Shown here: in pieces, positions 37,102-47,342 of the stretch
How the letters are laid out: each line of letters starts with the position of its first letter
Numbering within the stretch: the stretch's first letter is position 1
Assembly: GCF_009828585.1 (NCBI RefSeq)
Contig: NZ_WSRZ01000008.1
Location: 1-64,000, forward strand
Source of the DNA: Shewanella litoralis
Lineage (GTDB): Bacteria > Pseudomonadota > Gammaproteobacteria > Enterobacterales > Shewanellaceae
DNA: 64,000 nucleotides
Direction: 5' to 3'
Translations under genes and position numbers: made by a program
The notes under the pieces: model-generated
Database searches by the model: none
Seen by the model: the letters and a program-made list of their open reading frames with translations, nothing else
Told to the model about the DNA's origin: nothing

Positions 37102-38121
37102 ATGGCTATTGCTAATTTATGGGCAAGCGAACTCGAGTATCGACGTACAGTGTTAAAGGCAGTGTTAATTGTCATCATTATTGCAGGCAGTCTTTTTGTT
37201 GTTAATAACTGGTTTAGTGGTTTCCAAATCTATGCCATGGTTGAGCTGGCAGTGGTATTTTTGTGTATTGGTATCCTCGCTATTCATAAACGCACAACTA
37301 ACCTGACCTTGTGGTGTTGTATATTTTTATTTGCCCTGTATACGGTCATTTTGATTGGCATTTATAGTGCCTCGTTTAATTCTGGGCTATTTACCTGGTT
37401 ATTTATTATTCCTGTTTTGTCATACCTGTTATTAGGCATCAAGCTAGGCACCCTTTATACCAGCGTATATATGACGGCAGGCATTGCGATTTTAACGTAT
37501 GCCTTGATATACAATCTTGCCGATATTTATCCCATTACCATTGCCAATATCTTACTGTGTTTGGTGGCCATTTGGGCGTTGTCATATAGTTATGAATATA
37601 AACGAGCCGAGGCGGTAGAGCGCTTGCAAAAAATGGCGTCAATAGACCCACTTACCGGGTTAAATAACCGTTTATTGTTAGATTCTATTTTTGAGATGTT
37701 GTGCCAAAGCCTGACGGAGAAGCAATCATCTGTCTCTATGTTGTTACTTGACTTAGACCACTTTAAAAAAATTAATGACCAATTTGGACACGATGTAGGT
37801 GACAAAGTATTAGTTGAGGTATCAACAATAATCAGCGATATGCGACGTCGTAATGATTGGGCTTTCCGTTTTGGCGGCGAAGAGTTTTGTATGTTAATCC
37901 CCAATACGAGCCAACAACAGGCTGAAAAAATTGCTGAACGTTTAAGACTGGCGATTGATAATATTACGGTTATTGACGGGTGCCCACTGAGTATTACCAT
38001 TAGTGTTGGCGTAGCGCGCTGGCCTGATGATGGTAGCCATTTACCCCAGATATATAAAGCCGCTGACGAAAGGCTTTACACAGCGAAAGCTCAAGGGCGA
38101 AATAAGGTGATATCGGAGTAA
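37102..38121 (+). CDS. Diguanylate cyclase with membrane sensor domain
   Basis: 339 residues. Five or six membrane helices fill residues ~18-160. A GGDEF domain follows: SIDPLTGLNNRLLLDSIFE, DLDHFKKINDQFGHDVGD, and the active-site loop FRFGGEEFCML (GGEEF, active form). The RxxD inhibitory site is not evident (MRRRNDWAF lies just before the loop). It should make c-di-GMP in response to an unknown signal at the membrane. It is monocistronic. Confidence 0.9.
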   Translation: MAIANLWASELEYRRTVLKAVLIVIIIAGSLFVVNNWFSGFQIYAMVELAVVFLCIGILAIHKRTTNLTLWCCIFLFALYTVILIGIYSASFNSGLFTWLFIIPVLSYLLLGIKLGTLYTSVYMTAGIAILTYALIYNLADIYPITIANILLCLVAIWALSYSYEYKRAEAVERLQKMASIDPLTGLNNRLLLDSIFEMLCQSLTEKQSSVSMLLLDLDHFKKINDQFGHDVGDKVLVEVSTIISDMRRRNDWAFRFGGEEFCMLIPNTSQQQAEKIAERLRLAIDNITVIDGCPLSITISVGVARWPDDGSHLPQIYKAADERLYTAKAQGRNKVISE

Positions 38122-38178
38122 TATCGCAAACAACCTAAACGGATTATCGCGTCGCCCAGTTGATCATATCGGTGAATG

Positions 38179-39012
38179 TTAATCCGTGTTTTTGACTCTA
38201 TTATTGATGGCTTCTGTCAGCTGCTGCTTTTGCTTATCTTCGCCACAAAATTCTGCAAAACCTAATCCCCAACCATGGGGATTAACCTGGGTAGCCAGGT
38301 TGACCACTCTGTAACAATAATCACCTTGTTTGACAATTCTGTTAGGGTCTAATTTGTGATTTAACGTATGAGGTTGGCTTGTATCCGTTGGACTTGGGGC
38401 TAACTCAATAAAATCCAAAGTCGCATCCATCTCACTCAAACTGCCTCTTGGTTGATGTTGCGCTGCGGTTTGCTTGCCAACAAGTTGCTCAAACTCAAAT
38501 TGATTTTGTTGCTGTAGATATTGGCTTGTAGCCTGTTTCATTGAGATTGCAGCATTAAAAGTATGAGTTGATACCTCTGCAGCAAGGGTTGTCGGTGTAC
38601 TCGTTTTATTGGGCTTATTTGGCGCTGATGAATTCGCTGAGTTACTGACAACAACCGGCGCGATTTTAGTTGCTTCATTGTTAACCTTGAGCTGGCGCTT
38701 GTGAACATTGGATTTAACTTGAATGGGTTGCGCTACCATTTGAGGCTGGCTGCTGGGTTCTGGATTATTTTCGTTAAGCATCGATTGGTATTGCTGCGAG
38801 GTAATGAGGTAGCTTTTAATCGCGCTGTGTTTTATTGGTGTTTTGTGTTCAGCCAGTCTTTGATTGCTGTCTTGTTGCCAAAACCAAGCTATTAGCAACA
38901 TCAATACACTGTGCATCACAATCGCATAGAGAAAAGGTGTAGCTAAGCGCTGTTCATAAAGCGAATTAGCTTGTCTGTTATTGCCTTCACGCGTTGCTGT
39001 GATGCTATCCAT
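38179..39012 (-). CDS. Hypothetical inner-membrane-anchored protein, 277 aa
   Basis: One membrane helix near residues 26-46 (PFLYAIVMHSVLMLLIAWFW) is followed by a long low-complexity periplasmic stretch rich in Gln, Asn, Ser, Thr and Pro up to about residue 200, and a short compact end with two Cys (GDYCYRVV and AEFCGEDK). The layout recalls TonB- or TolA-like proteins, but no TonB motif is seen. No family recognised. It is followed on the same strand, in transcription order, by nothing close. Confidence 0.65.
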   Translation of the reverse strand: MDSITATREGNNRQANSLYEQRLATPFLYAIVMHSVLMLLIAWFWQQDSNQRLAEHKTPIKHSAIKSYLITSQQYQSMLNENNPEPSSQPQMVAQPIQVKSNVHKRQLKVNNEATKIAPVVVSNSANSSAPNKPNKTSTPTTLAAEVSTHTFNAAISMKQATSQYLQQQNQFEFEQLVGKQTAAQHQPRGSLSEMDATLDFIELAPSPTDTSQPHTLNHKLDPNRIVKQGDYCYRVVNLATQVNPHGWGLGFAEFCGEDKQKQQLTEAINNRVKNTD

Positions 39013-39246
39013 GTCACTAAAATATCGTTTATTTTATGGGTGTTAGGTTTGATTGTTAATAGAAAGTAAAGTTCAATTTGTTGCAGAGGAAGGGGTAGAA
39101 AAGGGTATTCTTGTCATCCGCATTAAGCGAATTAAAGCGGGTTTGTGTAAGTTGCGTTAAGAGTAGCTTGCCCTAAAACAAGCGCACAAAACTGACGATT
39201 ACCTGAAGTCAATAAGCGGCTGTGGTTATCGAAAGCACAGGTAACG

Positions 39247-39633
39247 TTAATCTGTTTTCAGTGTATTAACGGTGAGCCTCTCTTGATTTGAGAGTCTGAT
39301 TTGTATGCCATCAATGGTGGTTATCCGCTGCTCTTCAATATCTTTTTTACGCACCTGGTAACTGGCTGTCATGGCTTCAATGGGAGATGAAATAGTGACT
39401 TCTACAATCGTATTATCATCATACCAACCCCAGCCCCAATATCCTGCTGTTGCCAGCATTGAAATCGCAATCATAGTGTAAACGATAGCACGGCTAAATA
39501 AGGGCGATGTATGTGGTTCTGGCATATCAACAATACGATTTTTTGGGTTACCACGCCCTCGGCGTAAGTACACTACAGCTCCAACGATCACCAATATGGT
39601 GATTAAAATTTTGGTTAGCACGGTATTTTCCAC
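39247..39633 (-). CDS. Hypothetical small membrane protein, 128 aa
   Basis: Two hydrophobic helices, at about 6-23 and 50-70 (VYTMIAISMLATAGYWGWGW), flank a short basic loop (YLRRGRGNPKNR). The C-terminal ~55 residues look like a periplasmic beta domain (QVRKKDIEEQRITTIDGIQI). No family recognised. The gene is 234 bases upstream of the 277-residue hypothetical on the same strand and could share its promoter. Confidence 0.65.
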   Translation of the reverse strand: MENTVLTKILITILVIVGAVVYLRRGRGNPKNRIVDMPEPHTSPLFSRAIVYTMIAISMLATAGYWGWGWYDDNTIVEVTISSPIEAMTASYQVRKKDIEEQRITTIDGIQIRLSNQERLTVNTLKTD

Positions 39634-39910
39634 TCATCAATAATTGGCTTGATTATACAGACTTTGAAAAAAGTTAACGTTAACTAGGGCGTGTTTATCT
39701 TAAGACAACCGTGGCGATATCAATATAGATAACAGGGATATCGATGTTGTTATACATCGCATCATATCGTGCCTAAAGTAAGCATTAACGTGAAGGTATT
39801 GTTCGTCTTTTTATCGATTTTATCGAACGTAAATCACACTATTATGCAATATTTATTCAGTTAGTTGACTGCTATGCTGTAGGTACCATTTGATTGCATA
39901 TAGGGTTCAC

Positions 39911-40777
39911 ATGAAAGTACTACAACGTTTTAGCGCACGGCCGGCAATGGACGGTGATGGCGTTAACATCAAGCGTATTACCGACTTTGAGCAACTTCGT
40001 TTTGATCCCTATTTAATGATCGATGAAATTAAATCAGACGACGAGCAAGACTTTATTGGTGGCTTTCCGCAACATCCTCACCGTGGCGTTGAAACCTTTA
40101 CCTATATTCGTAAAGGTGGGTTTGAGCATCGTGACCAAATGGGCAATGTTAAACCAATCCGCGCAGGTGATGTACAGTGGATGAGCACCGGTCGTGGTGT
40201 GGTGCATTCTGAAATGCCACTAGCGGATGCCAAAGAAGGCCTGCATGGGTTTCAAATTTGGCTCAATATGCCTGCTAAAGATAAAATGCGCCCGCCAATT
40301 TATCAAGACAGTCTCAACCAACATAAACCCCAATTGAGCAATGAGCACGGAGCCACGCTTTTTGCGTTAGCGGGTGCGTGGGGATTTAATCATAATCCAT
40401 TAGCAATCAACGCCGCGATTGAAGGGCTTGCGGGGAATGGCGCTATTGCCGATTTAACGTTAACAGCACATGGTCATGGCACCCTGAACCTTGAACGCTT
40501 TGAAACTGTTTGTGTGTATATTTATCAAGGTGAACTGCATTATGTTGATAGCCAAGGCTTGCGTGAAACCGCTGCGACTGGGCAGTTTGTTGTATTAGAC
40601 TCGCTTGAGGTGTGTCATTTTCAGGCAGAAGATACAGGTGCGGGGATGTTGATTTTAACCGGTAACCCTATTAACGAGTCAATCGTGCAAATGGGCCCCT
40701 TTGTGATGAACACTCAGGCAGAAATAGACCAAGCGGTGCGTGATTATCAGCAAGGGCTTTTTGGCCAGATTGAATAG
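39911..40777 (+). CDS. Pirin family protein
   Basis: 288 residues, bicupin fold. FPQHPHRGVETFTYIRKGGF holds metal-binding His residues, and GDVQWMSTGRGVVHSEMP is the second conserved cupin strand. Bacterial pirins include quercetin dioxygenases and regulators; which applies is unknown. ATG 39911 is used, with AGGGTTCAC just before it. Confidence 0.87.
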   Translation: MKVLQRFSARPAMDGDGVNIKRITDFEQLRFDPYLMIDEIKSDDEQDFIGGFPQHPHRGVETFTYIRKGGFEHRDQMGNVKPIRAGDVQWMSTGRGVVHSEMPLADAKEGLHGFQIWLNMPAKDKMRPPIYQDSLNQHKPQLSNEHGATLFALAGAWGFNHNPLAINAAIEGLAGNGAIADLTLTAHGHGTLNLERFETVCVYIYQGELHYVDSQGLRETAATGQFVVLDSLEVCHFQAEDTGAGMLILTGNPINESIVQMGPFVMNTQAEIDQAVRDYQQGLFGQIE

Positions 40778-40839
40778 CTAACTAATCATAAAATATCCCT
40801 GTTTGAGAGAAATAATTGTCAGCGTAAGCTGAAGAAAAT

Positions 40840-40971
40840 TGCTACAATAGCAGTATATGGCCAAGGACAATTTGATGTGCAGAGTGACTGCGCACAGATG
40901 AATCACCTTGGCTAATTTGTTTGTGCAGCACTTGCGTGCTTTTTAGCTTTCGATATCAGAGGATATTCGCC
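40840..40971 (+). promoter_or_regulatory. Promoter and structured leader of dbpA
   Basis: TGCTACAAT (40840-40848) is an extended -10 promoter. The leader that follows folds into a large stem, GCCAAGG (40860-40866) with CCTTGGC (40906-40912), enclosing TGTGC/GCACA, and then a short hairpin AGCAC-ttgc-GTGCT (40928-40941) with TTTT after it, just before the ribosome binding site AGAGGA. The second hairpin looks like a terminator, so attenuation is possible. Confidence 0.55.
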
Positions 40972-42375
40972 TTGAGTCAGTCTACTGAACCAGCCGTTAA
41001 TACGGCTTTCGCATCACTTAATTTAAAAACTGAATTGCTTGAAAACCTACAAACCATGGGTTTTGAATCGATGACTCAAATCCAGGCCGAAAGCTTACCG
41101 CCTATTTTGGCCGGTGAAGACGTGATTGGCCAAGCAAAAACAGGTTCAGGTAAAACTGCTGCGTTTGGTTTAGGTTTGCTCAATAAGCTTGATGTAAAAC
41201 GTTTTCGTATTCAAACCATGGTGTTATGCCCAACCCGTGAGCTTGCTGACCAGGTAGCAGAAGAAATCCGTACACTTGCCCGCGGCATTCATAACATTAA
41301 GGTATTAACCTTATGTGGTGGTGTGCCAATGGGACCACAAGTGGGTTCGCTTGAACACGGCGCGCATATTATTGTAGGTACGCCGGGCCGTATTGTCGAT
41401 CATTTAGATCGCAACCGCTTAGATTTAAGCAACATGAATATGCTTATTTTAGATGAAGCCGATCGCATGTTAGAAATGGGTTTTCAGCAGCATATTGATC
41501 AAATTATTTCTGCAGCACCGCGTGAGCGTCAAACCTTATTATTTAGCGCGACTTTCCCTGAGCAAATCAAATCGATCGCCGACCAAATCATGTATAACCC
41601 TGTGATGGTTAAAGTTGAGCAAAAGCATGACAACTTAACCATTGAACAGCATTTTTACCGTGTCGACGACAACCATGGCCGCTTAGAAGCATTGCGCTTA
41701 TTGTTACTTGATAAGCAACCGCGCAGCTCAGTGGTTTTTTGTAATACTAAGCGCGAAACCCAGCAAGTGGCTGATTCATTAGCCGAGTTTGGTTTTAGTG
41801 TGTTAGCTCTGCACGGTGATTTAGAACAGCGCGATCGCGATCAAATGTTATTACAGTTTGCTAACCGCAGTGCGCGTATTTTAGTGGCAACCGATGTTGC
41901 GGCGCGCGGCCTAGACATTGATGAGCTTGATGCGGTATTTAATTACCACATTGCATACGATACCGAAGTGCACATTCACCGTATTGGTCGTACTGGCCGT
42001 GCCGGGAGCTCGGGTGCAGCTTATACCTTCTTTGGTGAAGATGACGGTTACAAAATGGCGATGATTGAAGAGGCCATGGGTAAAGATGTTGTCAGTGAAA
42101 CATTGCCACCAATGAGTGCGTTAAACAAGCAGCCACAAGCTGCTGAGATGATCACTATTCAAATTGATGCCGGTAAAAAACAAAAAATCCGCCCAGGCGA
42201 TGTTGTTGGCGCATTAACTGGCGATAACGGCTTAGACTTTAATGATATCGGTAAAATCAAAGTGACCGAGTTCCGTGCTTATGTTGCGGTAACCAGCAAG
42301 GTATCAAAGCAAGCACTGAATAAATTGAATAAAGGTAAGCTAAAAGGTCGTAACTACCGAGCCTGGTTTATGTAA
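40972..42375 (+). CDS. dbpA: ATP-dependent RNA helicase DbpA
   Basis: 467 residues. DEAD-box motifs: [31 protein letters not shown]. The C-terminal ~75 residues (KKQKIRPGDVVGALTGDNGL, then IGKIKVTEFRAYVAVTSKVS) are the DbpA RNA-binding domain that targets hairpin 92 of 23S rRNA. It acts in large-subunit assembly. TTG start at 40972 with AGAGGA eight bases upstream; the longer frame upstream runs through the leader hairpin. Convergent with rhlE, with a shared terminator. Confidence 0.93.
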   Translation: MSQSTEPAVNTAFASLNLKTELLENLQTMGFESMTQIQAESLPPILAGEDVIGQAKTGSGKTAAFGLGLLNKLDVKRFRIQTMVLCPTRELADQVAEEIRTLARGIHNIKVLTLCGGVPMGPQVGSLEHGAHIIVGTPGRIVDHLDRNRLDLSNMNMLILDEADRMLEMGFQQHIDQIISAAPRERQTLLFSATFPEQIKSIADQIMYNPVMVKVEQKHDNLTIEQHFYRVDDNHGRLEALRLLLLDKQPRSSVVFCNTKRETQQVADSLAEFGFSVLALHGDLEQRDRDQMLLQFANRSARILVATDVAARGLDIDELDAVFNYHIAYDTEVHIHRIGRTGRAGSSGAAYTFFGEDDGYKMAMIEEAMGKDVVSETLPPMSALNKQPQAAEMITIQIDAGKKQKIRPGDVVGALTGDNGLDFNDIGKIKVTEFRAYVAVTSKVSKQALNKLNKGKLKGRNYRAWFM

Positions 42376-42394
42376 TCGTAATAGATGTTTAAAC

Positions 42395-42427
42395 AAAAAA
42401 CCGCTGAACAATGTTCAGCGGTTTTTT
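42395..42427. terminator. Bidirectional terminator between dbpA and rhlE
   Basis: AAAAAACCGCTGAAC (42395-42409) and GTTCAGCGGTTTTTT (42413-42427) form a perfect 15-bp stem with AAT in the loop, with T-runs on both strands. Confidence 0.9.
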
Positions 42428-42502
42428 ATTGGCTAAGCGACAATTGGCTAAGCAACGTTTCTCTAAGCGATAAGACATAAACCGTATCGCTTAACTTTAC
42501 TG

Positions 42503-44002
42503 TTAGCTTTTTACCTTGGCATTGGCGTATGGATTAACGCTGCCTTTTGACGTGGGTGCATTGCCAGTATTGTTGCTTGTTGCTGCACCGCCGGTGCCAC
42601 TGCGACGTGGTGGGCGATTGCGTTGTGGCGGTTTATTACCATTGGCGATAGCTTCGGCTCTGTTACCCGGCGCTTTAGGTTTGCTAGCACCTTGTGATTG
42701 GCCATCATTGCTGCGTGCTTGCTGGCGTGAGTCATATTTACGCGCTGGCTTATCACTTTGAGCACCATCATTGGCATGTTGTTGCGCATGCTTGCTGCGG
42801 TTTGGGTTGGGCTTTTTAACACTATTGGCTTTATGACCGCCTGAGCGACTGCCCGCTTCAGGGATAGTGAAAGGGGCTTCAAAACCGGCAAGTTGCTTAC
42901 GCTCAATAGTACGCTTAATTAATCGCTCAATATCATGCAGTAGCTTAACTTCTTCAATGCCAACTAACGATACCGCTTGACCGGTAGAACCTGCACGGCC
43001 GGTACGGCCAATACGATGGACATAATCTTCAGGTACGTTAGGTAAATCAAAGTTAACCACAAATGGCAGTTGGTCAATATCGATACCACGTGCGGCTATG
43101 TCAGTTGCTACCATGACTTGTACTGTGCCGGCTTTAAAGTCTGCCAATGCTTTAGTACGGGCTGTTTGGCTTTTATTACCATGAATAGCGGCGGCTTTAA
43201 TGTTGGCGGCTTCTAAACTTTTAGCTAAACGGTTAGCGCCATGTTTAGTGCGTGAAAACACTAATACTTGCTTCCAATCATTGGTTTTAATCAATTCGAT
43301 TAACGCCATAGATTTACGTGTTTTGTCTAATGGGTACACGCATTGAGTCACGGTATTTGCCGTAGCGTTACGTGGCGTCACTGAAATCTCAACCGGGTTG
43401 TTGACTAACCCTTTCGCAAGTTCGCGGATTTCATCAGAGAAGGTTGCCGAAAACATCAAGTTTTGACGTTTAGGCGGCAGTAACGCTAACACCTTTTTAA
43501 TGTCGCGAATAAAGCCCATGTCTAACATGCGGTCAGCTTCGTCTAACACCAGGATTTCTAATTTACTAAAGCTGATCGCTTTTTGTTGGCATAGGTCAAG
43601 CAGACGACCTGGGGTAGCCACTAAAATATCTACGCCATTACGCAGTGCGGCAAGTTGTGGAATAATCGATACACCACCAAATACTACAGCCGATTTTAAC
43701 GGTAAGTTAACGCCATAGGTGGCCACACTTTCTTGAACCTGGGCGGCTAATTCACGCGTTGGTGTCAATACTAATGCACGCACTTGCCCACGTTGGGCGC
43801 GGCTGCCTTTTGACAATAATTCTAGGATCGGCAGGGTGAAGCCTGCGGTTTTCCCTGTCCCAGTTTGGGCGGCTGCCATGACATCTTGTCCGGCTAATAC
43901 GGCTGGAATGGCTTGTGCTTGAATCGGAGAGGGGGTGTCATAACCTTGTTTTTCAACTGCTTTTAAAATAGCAGCATTCAGACCAAGTGAGGCAAAACTC
44001 AT
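42503..44002 (-). CDS. rhlE: ATP-dependent RNA helicase RhlE
   Basis: 499 residues. Starts [20 protein letters not shown] and carries [28 protein letters not shown] and [10 protein letters not shown]. After residue ~385 comes a low-complexity basic tail rich in Asn, Gln, Pro, Arg and Gly, as in other RhlE proteins. It works in ribosome maturation and cold adaptation. AAAGAGAT lies before the ATG. The 320 bases upstream (44003-44322) hold the promoter region and nothing else recognised. Confidence 0.92.
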   Translation of the reverse strand: MSFASLGLNAAILKAVEKQGYDTPSPIQAQAIPAVLAGQDVMAAAQTGTGKTAGFTLPILELLSKGSRAQRGQVRALVLTPTRELAAQVQESVATYGVNLPLKSAVVFGGVSIIPQLAALRNGVDILVATPGRLLDLCQQKAISFSKLEILVLDEADRMLDMGFIRDIKKVLALLPPKRQNLMFSATFSDEIRELAKGLVNNPVEISVTPRNATANTVTQCVYPLDKTRKSMALIELIKTNDWKQVLVFSRTKHGANRLAKSLEAANIKAAAIHGNKSQTARTKALADFKAGTVQVMVATDIAARGIDIDQLPFVVNFDLPNVPEDYVHRIGRTGRAGSTGQAVSLVGIEEVKLLHDIERLIKRTIERKQLAGFEAPFTIPEAGSRSGGHKANSVKKPNPNRSKHAQQHANDGAQSDKPARKYDSRQQARSNDGQSQGASKPKAPGNRAEAIANGNKPPQRNRPPRRSGTGGAATSNNTGNAPTSKGSVNPYANAKVKS

Positions 44003-44322
44003 AGAAAAATCTCTTTGGGCAACACATTGTTGCTTTGAATAAAAGGTAGCCAGATACGGCGGCCGTGAAGCTTACCTGAAAACCGCTATAAGTGCTATTA
44101 AACTCTTATAATTGCAGACCACAGCGTGTAGGTTTGCCAGACTGTAATAGCCTGAGGGAACATTTGACGAGCAAGGCTTACGAATATAATGATTTAGAAT
44201 GAAATAGTGTTAATCTTGAGGCATCGATCAGTGCTAAAACTCAACTTATTACATACAATAAAATGACAACCTAACTTGAGCAGCTTAGCTGAAGTTATTG
44301 AACGTTAAGGTATTACTGACTG

Positions 44323-45396
44323 ATGAAATTAACGGCACTATCACATATTGAGAAAACGGCATACGAGCTGCGAGACCATGCTCATGCTGTGCTCAAAAAT
44401 GTGCTGTTAATGTCTAACATTTCTACCTTAGAGCTGCAGTTGGCCATGCGCCAATTATCGAGCCACAGCCGGGTGGCATTGCATTTTCACCCCGACCGAA
44501 TTGATAACAGAGGCTTAAGTGTTATCGATGGTCTATTGCGTGACGGTGTGTATAAAAGCCAGTTTGAAACCCATGTGTCTAATGGTCATTTGTCACCAGA
44601 GCTAGGTGGCTCTCGCGATCATTGGGAAAATCAACTGTTTGGCAATAGCTATGCTGGTATTAAGCATCGTCCCAAATACGGCGCCCTTGATTTTGGCTTA
44701 TGCCCGTTAGGGCCTGCACCGCGTTTTGGCAGCTGTTATTTTATTACTCACTCGCAGATATTATCTCGTTGTACCTTCAGTTATATGGACTCATATCGAC
44801 TACCCAAAGAAAAGGGCACCATCAAATGTTTTGATGCCATTCTTGCGGCATTATTGAGCGAAAGTTTTGAGCGCCAATATGCTTTGGGTTGTGCAGGCCT
44901 TAAACCGAGCAAGTTAATTTCTCACTTTAGCCAGCATTTAACCGATCCGGTGACCTCACGCTTTGAGGGCATGACCAGTGGTAATTTAGACCATTACATT
45001 GAGGCGCAAATTCACGGTGATGTGTCACTAGATAAAGACATTGCTATGCTGGTGGCTGACCCGTCTTTTAAAGACAGTAAAATTGGCGAGTCTTTAGTGG
45101 CATTGTGCGATGAATATGAAATCGAGTTGCATTGGCACAACGGCAGACAAATGCACATTGCAGATGTACCAGATGACTTTAGAGGTGCGGTGATGCCTGA
45201 GTTGGCAAAAAGTATTGCTGAAGATGACATTATTAATGCCGATATTATTGGCCGCGCGGCACATCAACTGCAAAAACAGCCCACCTCGTGGAGCGAGCGC
45301 GGTGCGCATACTAAAAAGCTGCAAGATTTAAAACTGTTATGGCATGTGTTGGTTAAGTACGGTCACACTCCCTCGAATGAACCTTTTCTGTTGTAG
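44323..45396 (+). CDS. DUF3626 family protein
   Basis: 357 residues matching DUF3626: VALHFHPDRIDNRGLSVIDG, then GVYKSQFETHVSNGHLSPEL, GGSRDHWENQLFG, and RPKYGALDFGLCPLGPAPRF with GSCYF after it. The conserved block has Arg, His and Tyr residues typical of an enzyme site, but the function is unknown. No clear ribosome binding site. It lies between rhlE (divergent) and cydD; the 167 bases to cydD leave room for a separate promoter. Confidence 0.82.
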   Translation: MKLTALSHIEKTAYELRDHAHAVLKNVLLMSNISTLELQLAMRQLSSHSRVALHFHPDRIDNRGLSVIDGLLRDGVYKSQFETHVSNGHLSPELGGSRDHWENQLFGNSYAGIKHRPKYGALDFGLCPLGPAPRFGSCYFITHSQILSRCTFSYMDSYRLPKEKGTIKCFDAILAALLSESFERQYALGCAGLKPSKLISHFSQHLTDPVTSRFEGMTSGNLDHYIEAQIHGDVSLDKDIAMLVADPSFKDSKIGESLVALCDEYEIELHWHNGRQMHIADVPDDFRGAVMPELAKSIAEDDIINADIIGRAAHQLQKQPTSWSERGAHTKKLQDLKLLWHVLVKYGHTPSNEPFLL

Positions 45397-45563
45397 TTTA
45401 AGCTTGATTTAAGCGCGATTCCCTATAACTGATATCCATTACTGATAGTCCATTAGCAAAATGTGAATCAGTTAACATTTACACTGTTTAAGGTGTTATC
45501 TCTGGCTCAGTGCTGCGATACTGCGAGCCAATTTGGGGCGAAGATCAACACTGCCGGAGCGTT

Positions 45564-47342
45564 ATGGATAAGTCGTTAGAAAAATCATTAACTCAGTGGC
45601 TTAAAAGTCAGCAATCTGCCTGTGGCATTTACCTTAAATTATCTATTTTATGTGGCTGGCTTAATGGCGTGGCCATTATTGGTCAAGCCTATTGTATTGC
45701 GCGCATTTTGCAGCAAGTGATTATGCAAAATATGCCACTGCAAGCATCGAACATTGAAATTATCGGCTTAATTGGTTTATTGCTGGTACGCGCAGCATTA
45801 GCACAAGTGCGTGAGCGAGTGAGTTTTGAGGCGGGTAAGCGTTTGCGCAGTGATATTCGTCAAGCCGTATTGAATAAGTTGGTTGAGTTAGGGCCTGTGT
45901 TTATTAAGGGCAAACCTTCAGGCGCCTGGGCGAGTTTAGTATTTGAACAGGTTGAAGACTTACACGACTATTACACTAAATACGTGCCGCAAATGATGTT
46001 AGCCGGTTTTATTCCATTGCTTATTTTAGTGTGTGTATTTCCACTTAACTGGGCGGCAGGGATTATTTTATTAGCCACAGCCCCCTTAATCCCAATGTTT
46101 ATGATTTTGGTGGGCATGGGCGCCGCCGATGCTAACCGCAAAAATGTTAAGGCGCTGTCTCGGTTAAGCGGCCACTTTATGGATCGTTTAAAAGGCTTAC
46201 AGACGGTTAAGTTATTCCACCGTGGTGAAGCTGAGTTAGTTAATATCGAAACAGCATCAGAAGATTTTCGTAGTCGCACCATGTCTGTGCTACGACTCGC
46301 TTTTTTAAGTTCTGCGGTATTAGAGTTTTTTGCTGCAGTGTCTATTGCCGTGCTAGCGGTTTACTTTGGCTTTAGTTATTTAGACCATTTAGATTTTGGA
46401 CATTACGGCGTAAGTATTAGCTTATTTACCGGCATGTTTGTACTTATTTTAGCGCCAGAGTTTTTCCAGCCGCTGCGCGATTTAGGCACCCATTACCATG
46501 CTAAAGCACAAGCTATTGGTGCTGCTGAAACCCTGGTCGAGTTGCTCAATGTTCAGGTTGAAGGTAAAAATGCTGACGGTAATGACCAGCTCAAAATGCC
46601 ATTTACAGCCGATGCCATCAGTATTGAAGCTGTTAATCTTGAGGTGTTCAGCCTCGATGGTCAGCGTTTATTAGGGCCAATTTCATTTACGCTGCCTGCG
46701 GGCGAGCATTGGGCGATAGTTGGCCCAAGTGGCGCGGGGAAAACCAGTTTACTCAATGCTTTGTTAGGTTTTTTACCCTATAAGGGAAGCCTGAAAATCA
46801 ATCAGCGATCGCTGTCGAGTATTCAATTGGCCGATTGGCGACGTCATTTAGCCTGGCTTGGCCAGGATCCGCAATTGTTTCATGGCACGGTGCGCGATAA
46901 CGTCGCACTGGCTAATCCACAATTAACCGACTCGCAAATTATGGCATTACTTGAGCAGGCTAACATTAGCGACTTTGTCACTCAGCATGCCCAGGGGCTC
47001 GACCTGATGATCAGCGATCAAAGCGCCGGGGTTTCTGTTGGCCAGGCGCAGCGATTTGCTTTAGCACGGGCACTCGCGCAACCTGCCAAGCTGTTTTTAC
47101 TCGATGAGCCAACTGCCAGTTTAGATGCTCAAAGCGAGCAGTTTGTGTTGGCGTCATTGCAAACCGCCATGCAAGGCGCGAGTGGGTTAACCGTTACCCA
47201 TCGGTTAGATGATTTAAGCGCAATGGACAAGGTGTTGGTGATGGATAAAGGTCTTATTGTGCAGCAAGGTAAGGCAAGTGAGTTACTTGGCAGCGATGGC
47301 TTGTTAGCGCAAATGCTTAATCAGCAGCAGGAGGTGTATTAA
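45564..47342 (+). CDS. cydD: Heterodimeric ABC exporter subunit CydD
   Basis: 592 residues. An N-terminal six-helix exporter domain (RALAQVRERVSFEAGKRLR-type contact helix) is followed by the ATPase: Walker A GPSGAGKTS, signature SVGQAQRFALARAL (in place of LSGGQ), Walker B LFLLDEPTAS. CydDC exports cysteine and glutathione and is needed to assemble cytochrome bd and c-type cytochromes. GGAG sets the start at ATG 45564. It overlaps cydC by one base. Confidence 0.93.
   Translation: MDKSLEKSLTQWLKSQQSACGIYLKLSILCGWLNGVAIIGQAYCIARILQQVIMQNMPLQASNIEIIGLIGLLLVRAALAQVRERVSFEAGKRLRSDIRQAVLNKLVELGPVFIKGKPSGAWASLVFEQVEDLHDYYTKYVPQMMLAGFIPLLILVCVFPLNWAAGIILLATAPLIPMFMILVGMGAADANRKNVKALSRLSGHFMDRLKGLQTVKLFHRGEAELVNIETASEDFRSRTMSVLRLAFLSSAVLEFFAAVSIAVLAVYFGFSYLDHLDFGHYGVSISLFTGMFVLILAPEFFQPLRDLGTHYHAKAQAIGAAETLVELLNVQVEGKNADGNDQLKMPFTADAISIEAVNLEVFSLDGQRLLGPISFTLPAGEHWAIVGPSGAGKTSLLNALLGFLPYKGSLKINQRSLSSIQLADWRRHLAWLGQDPQLFHGTVRDNVALANPQLTDSQIMALLEQANISDFVTQHAQGLDLMISDQSAGVSVGQAQRFALARALAQPAKLFLLDEPTASLDAQSEQFVLASLQTAMQGASGLTVTHRLDDLSAMDKVLVMDKGLIVQQGKASELLGSDGLLAQMLNQQQEVY

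Noticed and set aside
42511-42906. 131-residue open frame inside rhlE
   Set aside because: It overlaps the low-complexity tail of rhlE on the same strand in another frame, and has no ribosome binding site or recognisable domain.
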